A DNA stretch of 64,000 nucleotides, taken from NCBI RefSeq assembly GCF_900107775.1, contig NZ_FNRF01000002.1, positions 561,129 to 625,128 of the forward strand, written 5' to 3'. Below, one piece after another: positions 41,846 through 51,773 of the stretch (the stretch's first letter is position 1; each line of letters begins with the position of its first letter). Source of the stretch: Xylanibacter ruminicola. Lineage in GTDB: Bacteria; Bacteroidota; Bacteroidia; Bacteroidales; Bacteroidaceae. The position numbers and the translations under genes are program-made. The notes under the pieces are model-generated. The model was not told where the DNA came from and made no database searches. It worked only from the letters and a program-made list of their open reading frames with translations.

Positions 41846-43795
41846 TTAAATTAATGTGCCATACTCCGCGCTGTAGCGCAGCATCTGATGGGCATAACTC
41901 TCGCTGTAGCTTACCGTAATGTCGCTTATTTCGCCGTTTTCGTCGTAAACGGGCATCAGCTGCGGATTGATAAAGCCCTTGTAAGGTGCCAGGTTCAGCT
42001 TCTTGTATCTGTCTAATACTTCAGCGTGCAGCTCGGCATCTACCTTTACGGCATAACGCTCCACCAAGTCGCGGGCAGCCTCGTAGTCGCCTTCGCTCTT
42101 AATACGCTGAATCTCAGCCAGCAAACGGGCAATCAAGGTGCGTAGCTCGGCATAATCGCTGATTTCAACGTAGGTCTTACCCTCGCGTTTCACCAGTTTG
42201 ATTGCGTCGCCGTTCTCGTAGCACCAGTGGGCTATCAGCGCGCGGTTACGCATGTGCGCCTCCTCCAGCTGGTTGCCTGGGGTGATACGTATCAGCTGCG
42301 TCATCAAGCCGTTCATCATATAGGTATAATACTGCGATTTGTACGCCTCTTCGTCGGGCACTAAGCCTAACTCTACCAGCTTCTTGTCGGCTATATAGTA
42401 CAATCCGAACAGGTCGGCTCTCGCCTCCTCTATCGTGCTGCTGTAAGCCTTCAACGCATCGGGATCAACGCCTGGCAACAGCTGTCCGCTACCATGACCT
42501 AAGCACTCGTGCAGGTCGGTATGCAGGTCGTCGCACACGTCGCCGTATTTCTCAATCAGGCGCAGTGTCTCTTCGTCGCTCACAAACTCCTCCTTAAAAC
42601 CGTTACCCTTCGCGGCCTTGTTATACGCATCGGTAATGTTACTGATGGTAATGCTCTTACTGCCGTAAGCAGCACGAATCCAGTCGGCGTTTGGCAGGTT
42701 AATGCCGATGGCCGTAGCGGGATATTCGTCGCCACCCAGCATAGCGGCACAAATCACATTGGCCGATACGCCTTTTACTACTGGCTTACGGAAACGCTCA
42801 TCTACGGGCGAGTGATCCTCGAACCACTGGGCGTTCTGGCTGATGGTTTGTGTGCGATGGGTAGCCTCTTCGTCGATATACTCCACCAGACCTTCCCACG
42901 AACCTTTCAGTCCTAATGGGTCGCCATACACCTCGATAAATCCGTTGATAAAGTCGATTTTCGATTCCTTATCCTGCAGCCATTCTATACAATAATGATT
43001 AAAGAACTGCAAGTCGCCTGTCAGATAATACATAATCAATAAAGTAATGCTTGATTTCTGCTTATCATTCTCGGCCACATCGTAGGCTTTTCTTAACCAA
43101 TATATAATGTGTCGGATGGTGTTGCCATACTTGCCGTCGGCTTTCCATACCAGCTCTTTTACCTCGCCGTTCTCCTTTACCAACGTCGAGTTCAAACCAT
43201 ACGAAGGTGGTGTGTCGTGCATTTTGTTCTGCTGCTTCTGCTGCTCGTAAAATGCTTCGGCTTCGGCCTGTGTCACACCATCGTAGAAGTTCATGGCCGA
43301 TGTCAGCAGCAAATCCTCGCCGTCGGCCTGATTCACACGTTTAGGCATCACCTCTTCGTAGAAGATTACTGGGAAGAGTTCGTCGCACATCTCGTCGATG
43401 GTCTCGCCCGATTTCAGCGGCAACTTGCATGCTTCAACCTGATGCAATGCCTCGCGCAGATACTCGGCCGAGAAGCCAGGCTTGAACTTTTCGCAACCAT
43501 AGTGATGGTGAATACCACTAGAGAACCACACGCGCTTCAGATACACCTCAAGAGCCTTGAAGTCATCGTTGTCGTGCGGCATATTCATATCAACATATAC
43601 AACCTCCAACATCTTGCGGATGCGGAGGTTGTATTTTCCAAACTGATCAAATGTAATGTCTCGTCCGAACAGCGTTGCTTTCGACAGGTAGTAAACTAAC
43701 TTTTTCTGCTGTAACGATAGCTTTTCAAACCCGTTCAAACGATAACGGAGCATTTGCAAGTCAGCAAAACGCTCGTCTTGATAGTTAAATCCCAC
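41846..43795 (-). CDS. Dipeptidyl-peptidase III-like zinc metallopeptidase (M49)
   Basis: The 649-residue protein has HECLGH near residues 429-434 (a one-step variant of the M49 HEXXGH) and a downstream EEARADLF that supplies the third zinc ligand. It trims dipeptides from peptide N-termini, probably in the cytoplasm as no signal peptide is seen. It lies between an AraC-type regulator (3 bp upstream) and an AlkD-like gene in one run. Confidence 0.88.
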   Translation of the reverse strand: MGFNYQDERFADLQMLRYRLNGFEKLSLQQKKLVYYLSKATLFGRDITFDQFGKYNLRIRKMLEVVYVDMNMPHDNDDFKALEVYLKRVWFSSGIHHHYGCEKFKPGFSAEYLREALHQVEACKLPLKSGETIDEMCDELFPVIFYEEVMPKRVNQADGEDLLLTSAMNFYDGVTQAEAEAFYEQQKQQNKMHDTPPSYGLNSTLVKENGEVKELVWKADGKYGNTIRHIIYWLRKAYDVAENDKQKSSITLLIMYYLTGDLQFFNHYCIEWLQDKESKIDFINGFIEVYGDPLGLKGSWEGLVEYIDEEATHRTQTISQNAQWFEDHSPVDERFRKPVVKGVSANVICAAMLGGDEYPATAIGINLPNADWIRAAYGSKSITISNITDAYNKAAKGNGFKEEFVSDEETLRLIEKYGDVCDDLHTDLHECLGHGSGQLLPGVDPDALKAYSSTIEEARADLFGLYYIADKKLVELGLVPDEEAYKSQYYTYMMNGLMTQLIRITPGNQLEEAHMRNRALIAHWCYENGDAIKLVKREGKTYVEISDYAELRTLIARLLAEIQRIKSEGDYEAARDLVERYAVKVDAELHAEVLDRYKKLNLAPYKGFINPQLMPVYDENGEISDITVSYSESYAHQMLRYSAEYGTLI

Positions 43796-43797
43796 GC

Positions 43798-44271
43798 TTA
43801 TTTAGCATTTTTTGGTTTGCGACCACGTTTTACGTTTGTTACCTTCATGGTTGGGTGCTGCTCCAGGTGCTGCAGGCGGTAGTCGCGTGGAGTCATACCC
43901 ATCACGCGATAGAACGAAGCGTAGAACGACTGGCGGTTAGCAAAACCTACCATATCACTCACCTCCTCCATGCGCAAATCCTGATAGCGCTTGTCAACCA
44001 GAATACTCATCGCCTCGTCTATTCTATACTTATTTACAAACGAAGTATAGTTCATGTGGAAACGAACGTTTACCACAGCCGAGATGTAACGTGTGTTTGT
44101 GCCTAAATCCTCGGCAAGTTTCTTTGCCGAATAATCCTTGTCGCGATACTTCTTCTGCATGACGATGATGTTCATGATTTTTTCCTGCATCTCGTCCATC
44201 ATTTTGGGGCTTACCAAACTTCTGTAAGCCGCTGCCTTCTCTTTCTTTTCAATAATGTTGTACTTTGCCAT
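43798..44271 (-). CDS. AraC-type HTH protein
   Basis: The 157-residue protein has the AraC double HTH: SAKKLAEDLGTNTRYISAVV and VSDMVGFANRQSFYASFYRVMGMTPRDYR, but only a short N-terminal part and no cupin sensor. It ends with a basic tail (KRGRKPKNAK). It likely regulates nearby or global genes. The promoter (TATCTTTG, 44304-44311) diverges from recQ. Confidence 0.85.
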   Translation of the reverse strand: MAKYNIIEKKEKAAAYRSLVSPKMMDEMQEKIMNIIVMQKKYRDKDYSAKKLAEDLGTNTRYISAVVNVRFHMNYTSFVNKYRIDEAMSILVDKRYQDLRMEEVSDMVGFANRQSFYASFYRVMGMTPRDYRLQHLEQHPTMKVTNVKRGRKPKNAK

Positions 44272-44303
44272 TTGCTTTTTTGACCTTTATTTTTAACGAT
44301 GTG

Positions 44304-44311
44304 CAAAGATA
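44304..44311 (-). promoter_or_regulatory. -7 box (TATCTTTG) for the AraC-type gene
   Basis: Minus-strand TATCTTTGCAC, 33 bp before ATG 44271, opposite the recQ promoter. Confidence 0.6.
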
Positions 44312-44365
44312 AAAAGTTTTTTTCATTTAACAAAGACAAACGCCGAAAATTTACAAAAAAAGTAT

Positions 44366-44373
44366 TACCTTTG
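44366..44373 (+). promoter_or_regulatory. -7 box (TACCTTTG) for recQ
   Basis: TACCTTTGCCG, about 18 bp before ATG 44392. Confidence 0.65.
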
Positions 44374-44391
44374 CCGAAAAATTGAAAAAAT

Positions 44392-46215
44392 ATGGATATT
44401 TTTGGCATTTTACGACAATATTTCGGCTATTCTTCCTTCCGTCAGAACCAAGAAGACATCATCCGCCACGTGATTGCTGGCCGCGATGCCTTGGTGCTCA
44501 TGCCCACGGGTGGTGGTAAAAGTATTTGCTATCAGATTCCCGCTTTGGCGCTGCCTGGCACCACCATCGTTGTTTCACCGCTCATCAGTTTGATGAAGGA
44601 CCAGGTTGAAACGCTCCGTTCGAATGGTATCGAGGCCGAAGCTCTGAACAGTGGAAACGATCCTACGATGGATACCGTGATTCGTCGCAAATGCTTAGCC
44701 GGACAGATAAAACTGCTGTATATCTCGCCCGAGAAACTGCTGGCCGAGATGGATTATTTCATGCAGCATCTGCAGATATCACTCTTTGCTATCGACGAGG
44801 CTCACTGCATTAGTCAGTGGGGGCATGATTTCCGCCCCGAATATACCCAGTTGGGTGTGCTGCGCGAAAAGTTTCCAAACGTGCCTATGATGGCACTAAC
44901 GGCCACCGCCGATAAGATTACCCGACAGGATATTCTTACGCAACTTAAATTAAGGAACGCGCGCGAGTTCGTGTCGAGTTTCGATCGTCCTAACCTCAGC
45001 TTGTCGGTAAAAAGAGGCTACAAATCGGCCGAGAAAATGCACTTTATTCTCAACTTTATCAAGGCGCGCCCCAACGATGCGGGCATCATCTACTGCCTGA
45101 GTCGTAAAACCACCGAAAAAGTGGCCGCCGACCTGCGTAAAAAGGGCATCAATGCCGCTGCCTATCACGCTGGTTTGTCGGCATTCGACCGCAGTCAGAC
45201 GCAAGAGCAGTTCAAGAACGATCAGCTGCTGGTGGTTTGTGCCACCATCGCCTTTGGTATGGGTATCGATAAGAGCAACGTGCGCTGGGTGATTCATTAC
45301 AACATGCCCAAGAGCATCGAGAGTTTTTATCAGGAGATTGGCCGCGCCGGTCGCGATGGTGCCCCGGCCGATACCGTGTTGTTCTACTCGCTGGCCGATA
45401 TCATCCAGCTTACTGAGTTTGCCCGTCAGAGCGGTCAGCAGGATGTGAATATGGATAAGTTGAAACGCATGCAGGAATATGCCGAGTCGAACGTGTGCCG
45501 CCGCCGCATACTGCTGAACTATTTTAGCGAGCAGACCGACCACGACTGCGGCAATTGCGACGTGTGCGACAACCCACCCCAGCGCTTTGATGGTACCCGA
45601 TACGTGCAGATGGCCCTGAGCGCAGCCAAACGTGCCAACGAGGATATTCGCATTTCAACCATCATCGAGATACTGAAAGGTATGCGCTCGCCTGCTGTGA
45701 TGCGCCAGGGGTTCGACCGCCTGAAAACCTTTGGTGTGGGTCACGACCTGAGCCTGACCGACTGGCAGGACTATCTGTTGCAGATGCTGCAGATGGGTTT
45801 TATCGAGATTGCCTACAACGATGGCAACAAGGTAAAGGTAACCGCCATTGGCGACGATGTACTTTACGGTCGAAAAACAGCCCAGCTGTGTGTGGTTGAT
45901 CATAGTGCCAAGGAGGCGCCCAAGAAGAAACCCAAGCTGCGTTTGGAGATACCCACCATCACCATTCCCGGTCTGCCGCCAACCACCGGTATCGAGGATC
46001 CCAAACTGTTCGAGGCTCTTCGTCAGCTGCGCAAACAGTGTGCCGAAGAAGAGGGCTTCCCACCTTACATCGTTTTCAGCGATAAGGTGCTCCATTCGCT
46101 GGCCACCATCAAGCCCACCTCGCTGGCTCAGTTTGGCAACATCCAGGGCATTGGCGAGCACAAAAAAGGCAAGTATGGCGAGCGTTTTGTATCGCTCATC
46201 CAAAAGTACGTTTAA
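44392..46215 (+). CDS. recQ: ATP-dependent DNA helicase RecQ
   Basis: The 607-residue protein has Walker A PTGGGKS (38-44), the DEAH box in [17 protein letters not shown], motif [12 protein letters not shown], a zinc-binding RQC part ([10 protein letters not shown] ... [10 protein letters not shown]) and a C-terminal HRDC domain (about 530-607). It unwinds recombination and replication intermediates. All parts look complete. Confidence 0.95.
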   Translation: MDIFGILRQYFGYSSFRQNQEDIIRHVIAGRDALVLMPTGGGKSICYQIPALALPGTTIVVSPLISLMKDQVETLRSNGIEAEALNSGNDPTMDTVIRRKCLAGQIKLLYISPEKLLAEMDYFMQHLQISLFAIDEAHCISQWGHDFRPEYTQLGVLREKFPNVPMMALTATADKITRQDILTQLKLRNAREFVSSFDRPNLSLSVKRGYKSAEKMHFILNFIKARPNDAGIIYCLSRKTTEKVAADLRKKGINAAAYHAGLSAFDRSQTQEQFKNDQLLVVCATIAFGMGIDKSNVRWVIHYNMPKSIESFYQEIGRAGRDGAPADTVLFYSLADIIQLTEFARQSGQQDVNMDKLKRMQEYAESNVCRRRILLNYFSEQTDHDCGNCDVCDNPPQRFDGTRYVQMALSAAKRANEDIRISTIIEILKGMRSPAVMRQGFDRLKTFGVGHDLSLTDWQDYLLQMLQMGFIEIAYNDGNKVKVTAIGDDVLYGRKTAQLCVVDHSAKEAPKKKPKLRLEIPTITIPGLPPTTGIEDPKLFEALRQLRKQCAEEEGFPPYIVFSDKVLHSLATIKPTSLAQFGNIQGIGEHKKGKYGERFVSLIQKYV

Positions 46216-46333
46216 GGGCGTTTTTACACCTTATTTATATTAAAAGCGACAAAGAAACTAAAAAAAGGGGCATAAAGTGCCTAATTTTTGCTAAAAACGA
46301 GCACAGATTGGCAATTTTGTGCAAAATTATTAG

Positions 46334-46341
46334 TACCTTTG
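46334..46341 (+). promoter_or_regulatory. -7 box (TACCTTTG) for the GT5-domain gene
   Basis: TACCTTTGCATGG about 20 bp before ATG 46362. Confidence 0.6.
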
Positions 46342-46361
46342 CATGGTAAAATCATCCAAAG

Positions 46362-47177
46362 ATGGCTAAAAAGAAGATACTATTTATCAATCAGGAGATC
46401 ACTCCTTACGTCCCCGACAATGCATTGTCACTCATGGGAAAGAACCTTCCAAAGGTTATGCAGGAACGCAGTCACGAGATTCGTACCTTCATGCCAAAGT
46501 GGGGTAATATTAATGAGCGTCGTGGTCAGTTACACGAAGTCATCCGACTTTCGGGTATGAACCTTATCATTAACGACACCGATCACCCTCTTATCATCAA
46601 GGTTGCCTCAATCCAGTCTGCTCGTGTGCAGGTGTATTTCATCGATAACGACGATTACTTTGGTAAGCGCCTGATAGAGCGCGATGAACAGGGTGTAGAG
46701 TACGACGACAATGGCGAACGTGCTATTTTCTTCGCACGTGGTGTACTCGAAACTGTAAAGAAGTTGCGCTGGGTGCCCGATATCATCCACTGTCAGGGTT
46801 GGATGGCAGGCGTAGTGCCTTTCTATGTAAAGACCGCCTATCGCGACGAGCCCTCGTTTGCCGAGACCAAGGTTGTAACCTCGCTTTACAATAAGAGCAT
46901 CGAAAAGGATTTCGGTTCCGACTTCAAGCAGTTCATGGAGTTCCGCGATGCCAAGCCCGAGTTGCTTACCGATTATAAGGATACATTCGACTTCGACGAG
47001 TTAGGCAAGTTGGCCATCGACTATAGCGATGGTGTTATCCAGGCTGTGCCCGATGCAAGCAAGGTGCTTAGCGATTATGCAGCAGCCAAGAACAAGCCAC
47101 TGCTCGGTTATCAGGAGGACTTTGGCGATGCCTACGAGGCATTCTATGAGTCGCTGTATGCCGACGAGGCCAAGTAA
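46362..47177 (+). CDS. Stand-alone N-terminal GT5 (glycogen synthase-like) domain protein
   Basis: The 271-residue protein matches the first domain of glycogen/starch synthase: KKKILFINQEITPYVPDN in place of the usual ADP-glucose start, a middle FARGVLETVKKLRWVPDIIHCQGWMAG, and no second Rossmann domain (usually to about 480-550 residues). Bacteroidales genomes carry such half-length proteins, so this is not a local truncation. It may bind glucans or regulate; catalysis is doubtful without the second domain. Confidence 0.75.
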   Translation: MAKKKILFINQEITPYVPDNALSLMGKNLPKVMQERSHEIRTFMPKWGNINERRGQLHEVIRLSGMNLIINDTDHPLIIKVASIQSARVQVYFIDNDDYFGKRLIERDEQGVEYDDNGERAIFFARGVLETVKKLRWVPDIIHCQGWMAGVVPFYVKTAYRDEPSFAETKVVTSLYNKSIEKDFGSDFKQFMEFRDAKPELLTDYKDTFDFDELGKLAIDYSDGVIQAVPDASKVLSDYAAAKNKPLLGYQEDFGDAYEAFYESLYADEAK

Positions 47178-47204
47178 GAGAAATAAAGTCCAAAACAACG
47201 ATAC

Positions 47205-48665
47205 ATGAAACTAAGATTGTTTACAGCGATTGCAATCACCGCAATGGCGATGGCATCTTGTAGCGAGGATACCGAAACTATCGGCTCGTCGATTACCAAC
47301 GAGAGCGATAAGATGGTGTTCTCTACTGGTGTGTACCAGGCTACATCACGTTCCATCATGGCCGATTCGGTGTATTCAAAAACCTTTGATTGCTATTTCG
47401 GAAAGGTAAAGGATCCTGAGACCAACTCGTACGTAAAGAACGAGTTTATGGCTCAGTTTAATATGCTCGAAGGCTTTTCGCTGCCCGATAAGAGCACTAT
47501 TCTTGGCGAGAGCGATGGCGATATCGCTGCCGACTCGTGCGAGATCTGGCTTATATTCGACCGTACCAAGTGCTACGGCGACTCGCTCACACCTCTTAAG
47601 GTAAAGGTGCGCGAGCTGGCTAAGCCTGTCGAGGATGGTTCGTACTACAGCAGTTTCGACCCCGTAGTCGAGGGTTATGTACGTAAGGACGGCATTAACA
47701 AGAATTCGTCGTTCGCACTCTCAAACCTGCACTATTCCGATAGTCTTCGCAGCACATCTGGTTACGCCGAGTTTGCAAGCATTTCGCTCAACGATCCTTA
47801 TACCGATAAGGACGGCAATACCTATAATAACTTTGGCACCTATATCATGCGCCAGTATTATTCTAACCCCGAGAAGTTCAAGAATGCCTATACCTTTATC
47901 CACAAATTGGTTCCTGGCTTCAATTTCGAGGTTTCAGATGGTCTGGGCGTAATGGCCAATATCCAGCAGATCGACCTGGTTACACAGTTCCGCTATAAAG
48001 ACGGCGATTCTACTTATACAGCCACTATCTACCAGTCGTCAACTCCCGAGGTGTTGCAGACTTCACATATCGAGAACGACAAGGCTGCGCTTAACCGTCT
48101 GGTGGCCGACAACAGCTGCACCTACCTCAAATCGCCTGCTGGCATCTTTACCGAGGTAACTCTGCCTGTTGATGATATCTCGCTGGCTCATGCTAACGAC
48201 TCACTGCTGTCGGTAAGCGTTACTTTCGAGCGCGAGAACAGCGGCGTACAGAACACCAAGTATCCCATCGGCACCCCACAGAATATTCTGATGGTGCAGA
48301 AGGATAGCCTGTACTCGTTCTTCGAGAATAAGACCATGTACGATTACACCACATCATTTATGGCCACACTCAGCACCAATGCTTACACCTTCAGTAATAT
48401 TGGTAACCTGATTACACAGATGGCACGCCAGAAGGCCGAAGGCCTGAAGAGCGATGCAGCCTGGGAGGCCAAGCACCCCGATTGGAACAAGGTGGTACTG
48501 GTACCTGTTGCCACCACCACCAAGACATCCTACGATAGCTACGGTTATAGCACCACTACCATCTCGGATATTCACAACCAGCTCGGACTCTCAAGCACCA
48601 AGCTTGTTGGTGGCGCTAACTCGCCTATCGAGGTGAAGGTAATCTATGCCAAATTTAAGCAGTAA
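47205..48665 (+). CDS. DUF4270 lipoprotein
   Basis: The 486-residue protein has a lipoprotein signal (MKLRLFTAIAITAMAMASCSED) and the beta-rich plan of DUF4270 proteins: regular DSLTPLKVKVREL, an N-terminal LYQATSRSIM-like part and a terminal IEVKVIYAKFK. It sits at the cell surface or outer membrane; its function is not known. It follows the GT5-domain gene by 28 bp and precedes a 43-residue gene. Confidence 0.85.
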   Translation: MKLRLFTAIAITAMAMASCSEDTETIGSSITNESDKMVFSTGVYQATSRSIMADSVYSKTFDCYFGKVKDPETNSYVKNEFMAQFNMLEGFSLPDKSTILGESDGDIAADSCEIWLIFDRTKCYGDSLTPLKVKVRELAKPVEDGSYYSSFDPVVEGYVRKDGINKNSSFALSNLHYSDSLRSTSGYAEFASISLNDPYTDKDGNTYNNFGTYIMRQYYSNPEKFKNAYTFIHKLVPGFNFEVSDGLGVMANIQQIDLVTQFRYKDGDSTYTATIYQSSTPEVLQTSHIENDKAALNRLVADNSCTYLKSPAGIFTEVTLPVDDISLAHANDSLLSVSVTFERENSGVQNTKYPIGTPQNILMVQKDSLYSFFENKTMYDYTTSFMATLSTNAYTFSNIGNLITQMARQKAEGLKSDAAWEAKHPDWNKVVLVPVATTTKTSYDSYGYSTTTISDIHNQLGLSSTKLVGGANSPIEVKVIYAKFKQ

Positions 48666-48671
48666 ACAGTT

Positions 48672-48803
48672 ATGGCCGACGGATTTTTAGAGAAGCATCA
48701 CGAGGATTACGAAGCCCGCAAGGCGGCTTGGATCCGTAAGAAGAAGCATCTGCCGAAAGCTAAGCCCAGAAATATAGAGCGACCCGATGACGAGTCGCTC
48801 TAA
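48672..48803 (+). CDS. 43-residue basic protein (Bacteroidales small protein)
   Basis: ATG 48672 to TAA 48801-48803. The product starts MADGFLEKHHEDYEARKAAW and continues with KKKHLPKAKPRNIERPDDESL. It recalls a widespread tiny Bacteroidales protein often mislabelled a dehydrogenase. Its last codons form the left and right arms of a terminator, an economical layout. Its function is unknown. Confidence 0.65.
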   Translation: MADGFLEKHHEDYEARKAAWIRKKKHLPKAKPRNIERPDDESL

Positions 48804-48810
48804 TTTTTTG
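48776..48810 (+). terminator. Terminator overlapping the end of the 43-residue gene
   Basis: AGAGCGAC (48776-48783) pairs with GTCGCTCT (48794-48801), followed by AATTTTTTG. The stem lies inside the coding end. Confidence 0.75.
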
Positions 48811-48828
48811 TCTCCGCTTGGCGGAACC

Positions 48829-51258
48829 TTATCCTAAAATCTTGAACTTAGCAAATTTCAGCAGTAGCTGTTTGGTACCAGCATTGGTAAATTCTACCGT
48901 TGCCTTGGTGTTCTCACCCGTACCCTCTATACGTACCACCGTACCCACACCAAAGCGCATGTGCTCTATACGTGCCCCCTCGCGCAGTTCGCTCGCACTC
49001 GGGTCGCTCGCCATGGGTCGTGGTGCCACTGCGTTATACACACGCTTAAAGTTGGTACCAAACGGGTTCACGGGCTTTTCCGGCTGTCGTGGAGCCACCG
49101 CTCTCGGCTTCGGGTCGGCCTTAAACTGCGTGGCCACCGGGCGTGGGTTCTGCATCCACTCTGGGCCCTCGCTCTCATATCTGCTGCTACGGCTGTAACC
49201 ACCTGTGGTACCAGTGCCGTAAGCCCCGCCATCGTAGCGGTTGTAAGCCTTACGCTGGGGCGCACCAAAGCTGCCTGCCCCACCCGCTTCGCTGTGTACC
49301 TGCAGCAGTTCAGGGTCGATATCACGAATAAAGCGCGATGGTGTGTCGTACTCCATACGTCCGTAGCGGAATCGGTTCTGTGCACACGTCAGTATGCAGT
49401 GCTTCTCGGCTCGTGTAATCGCCACGTACAGCAGTCGTCGCTCCTCCTCCAGTTCTCGCATCGAATTGGTACACATCGGACTTGGGAAGATGTTTTCTTC
49501 CAGTCCCACCACAAACACCGTTGGGAATTCCAGTCCCTTGGCAGCGTGTACCGTCATCAGCACCACCTTATCGTTGCTGTCGCCATCGTCGCTGTCCAGA
49601 TCCGTCAGCAGCGCCACCTCCTGCAGGAAATCAGGCAGATACACCTCGTCGCCCATATCCTCCTCGCGTCGACTCTCCACAAAGTCCTGCATACCACCTA
49701 AGAACTCCTCCAGGTTTTCCTGTCGCGATATGTCCTCAGGGTTGCGTCCGCTGTAGATGTCCTTGCTGATGCCCGAGTTCATAATGATATCGTGGCCCAG
49801 CGTGTAGGCATCCTCCGTTTGCAGGCGCTCTATCCAGCCCTCTATCAGCTGGCGGAAGTTCTGTATCTTCGTCATCGTGCCCTTGCTCACGTCCATCGGG
49901 AACAGCACTGGGTCCTTGATTACCCGCCACAAGCTTACCCCGTAAGCCTGCGCCGTTTGTATGATTTTGCCCACCGTGGTGTCGCCAATGCCGCGCGCCG
50001 GGTAGTTGATAATGCGCTTAAAGGCCTCCTCATCATCCGGGTTCGCTATCAGGCGGAAGTAGGCTATCACATCCTTTATTTCCTTACGCTGGTAAAAGCT
50101 CAGTCCGCCGTAAATGCGGTATGGTATGCCGTCCTTGCGCATCTGCTCCTCAAAGCTTCGGCTTTGCGAGTTAGTGCGGTACAGTATGGCAAAGTCGCTC
50201 CAGTTGCAGTTGTCCTGTCGTTTCAGCTTCTTAATGTCCTGTGTCACTATCAGTGCCTCCTCACGGTCGCTGTAGGCAGGCTTCAGCTGCAGCTTTTCTC
50301 CATGCTCGTTTTTCGAGAACACGTTCTTCGGTATCTGTCGCTCGTTGCGTCGTATCAGCGAGTTTGCTGCCTGTACTATTAGCTGTGTCGATCGGTAGTT
50401 CTGCTCCAGCTTAAACAGCTTGGCATTGTTATACTGGCTTTGGAAATTCAGGATGTTATCAATATTGGCACCACGAAAGCTGTAGATACTCTGCGCATCA
50501 TCGCCCACCACGCACACCTTCTGTCGCTCCTTGGTAAGCTGATACACAATCTGCTGCTGCGCGTAGTTCGTGTCCTGATACTCATCCACCAGCACAAACC
50601 CGAATTTCTCTACGTATTTCTGTCTTACCTCCTCGTTCTTCTCAAACAGCACCCATGTCTGCACCAGCAGGTCGTCAAAGTCCATCGCATTCGCCTGTCG
50701 GCAACGCTCCGCATACCTTATATATATATTGGCCACTTGCGGGCGCTTCTGTGTGGCATCATCCGCAGCCCAGGCACTCTGTTGGTACGCCTGCGGCAAC
50801 AGTAAGTGGTTTTTGGCCAGCGATATACGGTCGGCCACCGACGATTGCTTGTACACCTTGTCATCTAGTCCCATCTCTTTAATGATGGTCTTTACCAGCG
50901 ATCGTGCATCCGTTTGGTCGTAAATCGTAAAGTTCGCGTTGTAACCTATCTTATCCGCTTCGGCCCTCAGTATGCGTGCAAACACACTGTGGAAGGTGCC
51001 CATCTGCAGGTAGCGAGCCTGCTCCTCGCCTACCAGCCGTCCTATACGGTCCTTCATCTCGCGTGCCGCCTTGTTGGTAAATGTCAGCGCCAGTATCTGC
51101 CAGGGCTTCATCCCCTGTTCCAGTAGCCAGGCAATCTTATACGTCAGCACACGTGTTTTACCCGATCCTGCACCAGCAATCACCAGACTTGCGCCGTCGC
51201 AGTACTCCACTGCAACGCGCTGACTGTCATTTAGTTCGCATAGTATATTGATGTTCAT
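48829..51258 (-). CDS. UvrD/PcrA-type DNA helicase
   Basis: ATG 51258 gives 809 residues (MNINILCELNDSQRVAVEYC); an earlier in-frame Met lies above the promoter and is rejected. Seen: Walker A AGAGSGKT (about 29-36), DEYQDTN Walker B, VVGDDAQSIYSFRGA and the late motif TVHAAKGLEFPTVFVVG. A long Gly/Tyr/Arg-rich linker and a small C-terminal domain (Tudor-like, VGTVVRIEGTGENTKA) follow, as in PcrA. It works in repair and in removing stalled replication complexes. Confidence 0.93.
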   Translation of the reverse strand: MNINILCELNDSQRVAVEYCDGASLVIAGAGSGKTRVLTYKIAWLLEQGMKPWQILALTFTNKAAREMKDRIGRLVGEEQARYLQMGTFHSVFARILRAEADKIGYNANFTIYDQTDARSLVKTIIKEMGLDDKVYKQSSVADRISLAKNHLLLPQAYQQSAWAADDATQKRPQVANIYIRYAERCRQANAMDFDDLLVQTWVLFEKNEEVRQKYVEKFGFVLVDEYQDTNYAQQQIVYQLTKERQKVCVVGDDAQSIYSFRGANIDNILNFQSQYNNAKLFKLEQNYRSTQLIVQAANSLIRRNERQIPKNVFSKNEHGEKLQLKPAYSDREEALIVTQDIKKLKRQDNCNWSDFAILYRTNSQSRSFEEQMRKDGIPYRIYGGLSFYQRKEIKDVIAYFRLIANPDDEEAFKRIINYPARGIGDTTVGKIIQTAQAYGVSLWRVIKDPVLFPMDVSKGTMTKIQNFRQLIEGWIERLQTEDAYTLGHDIIMNSGISKDIYSGRNPEDISRQENLEEFLGGMQDFVESRREEDMGDEVYLPDFLQEVALLTDLDSDDGDSNDKVVLMTVHAAKGLEFPTVFVVGLEENIFPSPMCTNSMRELEEERRLLYVAITRAEKHCILTCAQNRFRYGRMEYDTPSRFIRDIDPELLQVHSEAGGAGSFGAPQRKAYNRYDGGAYGTGTTGGYSRSSRYESEGPEWMQNPRPVATQFKADPKPRAVAPRQPEKPVNPFGTNFKRVYNAVAPRPMASDPSASELREGARIEHMRFGVGTVVRIEGTGENTKATVEFTNAGTKQLLLKFAKFKILG

Positions 51259-51284
51259 TCTTATCCTTTCTTGTATTGCAGATG

Positions 51285-51292
51285 CAAAGATA
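51285..51292 (-). promoter_or_regulatory. -7 box (TATCTTTG) for the PcrA/UvrD gene
   Basis: Minus-strand TATCTTTGCAT, 27 bp before ATG 51258, which fixes the start. Confidence 0.65.
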
Positions 51293-51589
51293 CTACAAAA
51301 AAAAGTAATAGACAAAATTTTTCGAGAAATTCGCACAAAAAAGACACGAAGTGACACAGGAAACAGAAACAGTTTTAAAATAGCGCAGGGGGTGTAAAAC
51401 ATTAAATTTATGATATTAGTATTTATATTTTATATAATATATATATTATATAAAATATAATCTTCAGAATGAATTAATAGGATGGCTTAAAATAAAAACT
51501 GTTTCTGTTTCCTGTTTCCATTATTGACCATCTTTTCTATTTTAACAATTCATTAACAGTTGATATTTCGGTATATGACGAAAATTTCG
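51293..51589. other. AT-rich gap with an inverted-repeat element, no gene
   Basis: Between the helicase promoter and the HU-HIG promoter. It contains a 21-bp inverted repeat pair (51356-51376 and 51495-51515) and a 38-bp AT palindrome (51423-51460). No coding frame was seen. Confidence 0.5.
51356..51515. repeat. 160-bp element with 21-bp inverted ends, MITE-like
   Basis: ACAGGAAACAGAAACAG and four T at 51356-51376 are the exact complement of 51495-51515. The interior has a separate, perfect 38-bp palindrome of A and T only (51423-51460) and no gene. Perfect terminal inverted repeats around a short non-coding core are the form of a miniature transposable element. No clear target-site duplication was seen, so a structural or regulatory repeat is also possible. 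Confidence 0.55.
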
Positions 51590-51597
51590 TACCTTTG
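51590..51597 (+). promoter_or_regulatory. -7 box (TACCTTTG) for the HU-HIG gene
   Basis: TACCTTTGCATTG about 177 bp before the ATG, giving a leader of about 170 nt. Confidence 0.6.
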
Positions 51598-51621
51598 CAT
51601 TGTCGAAATAAAGATGGAGAT

Positions 51622-51682
51622 GATGCTCCCGCGCGAGGAAAAAGATTCTCCCACGTGCACTAAGAAAATCTGCCACGCGTGA
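51622..51682 (+). repeat. Three degenerate repeats in the HU-HIG leader
   Basis: Related words occur at 51622 (GATGCTCCCGCGCGA), 51644 (GATTCTCCCACGTGC) and 51667 (AAATCTGCCACGCGTGA), 22-23 bp apart. Each ends in a short palindrome (CGCGCG, CACGTG, CACGCGTG). They could be protein-binding sites in DNA or a feature of the leader RNA. Confidence 0.55.
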
Positions 51683-51773
51683 GCGCAAAACCAACATCAG
51701 AGTTGAGACAAGCAAAATGTAAAAATGTAACAATTAAAAAATTTAACAACAACACAAAAATTAAACTAGAATT

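Noticed and set aside
46362..47177. Local truncation of a full glycogen synthase gene
   Set aside because: The frame is complete with its own promoter and the half-length form is known in Bacteroidales, so it is not a broken gene.
51402..51402. Longer start for the PcrA/UvrD gene at 51402
   Set aside because: The -7 box at 51285-51292 lies inside that extension, so the ATG at 51258 is used.
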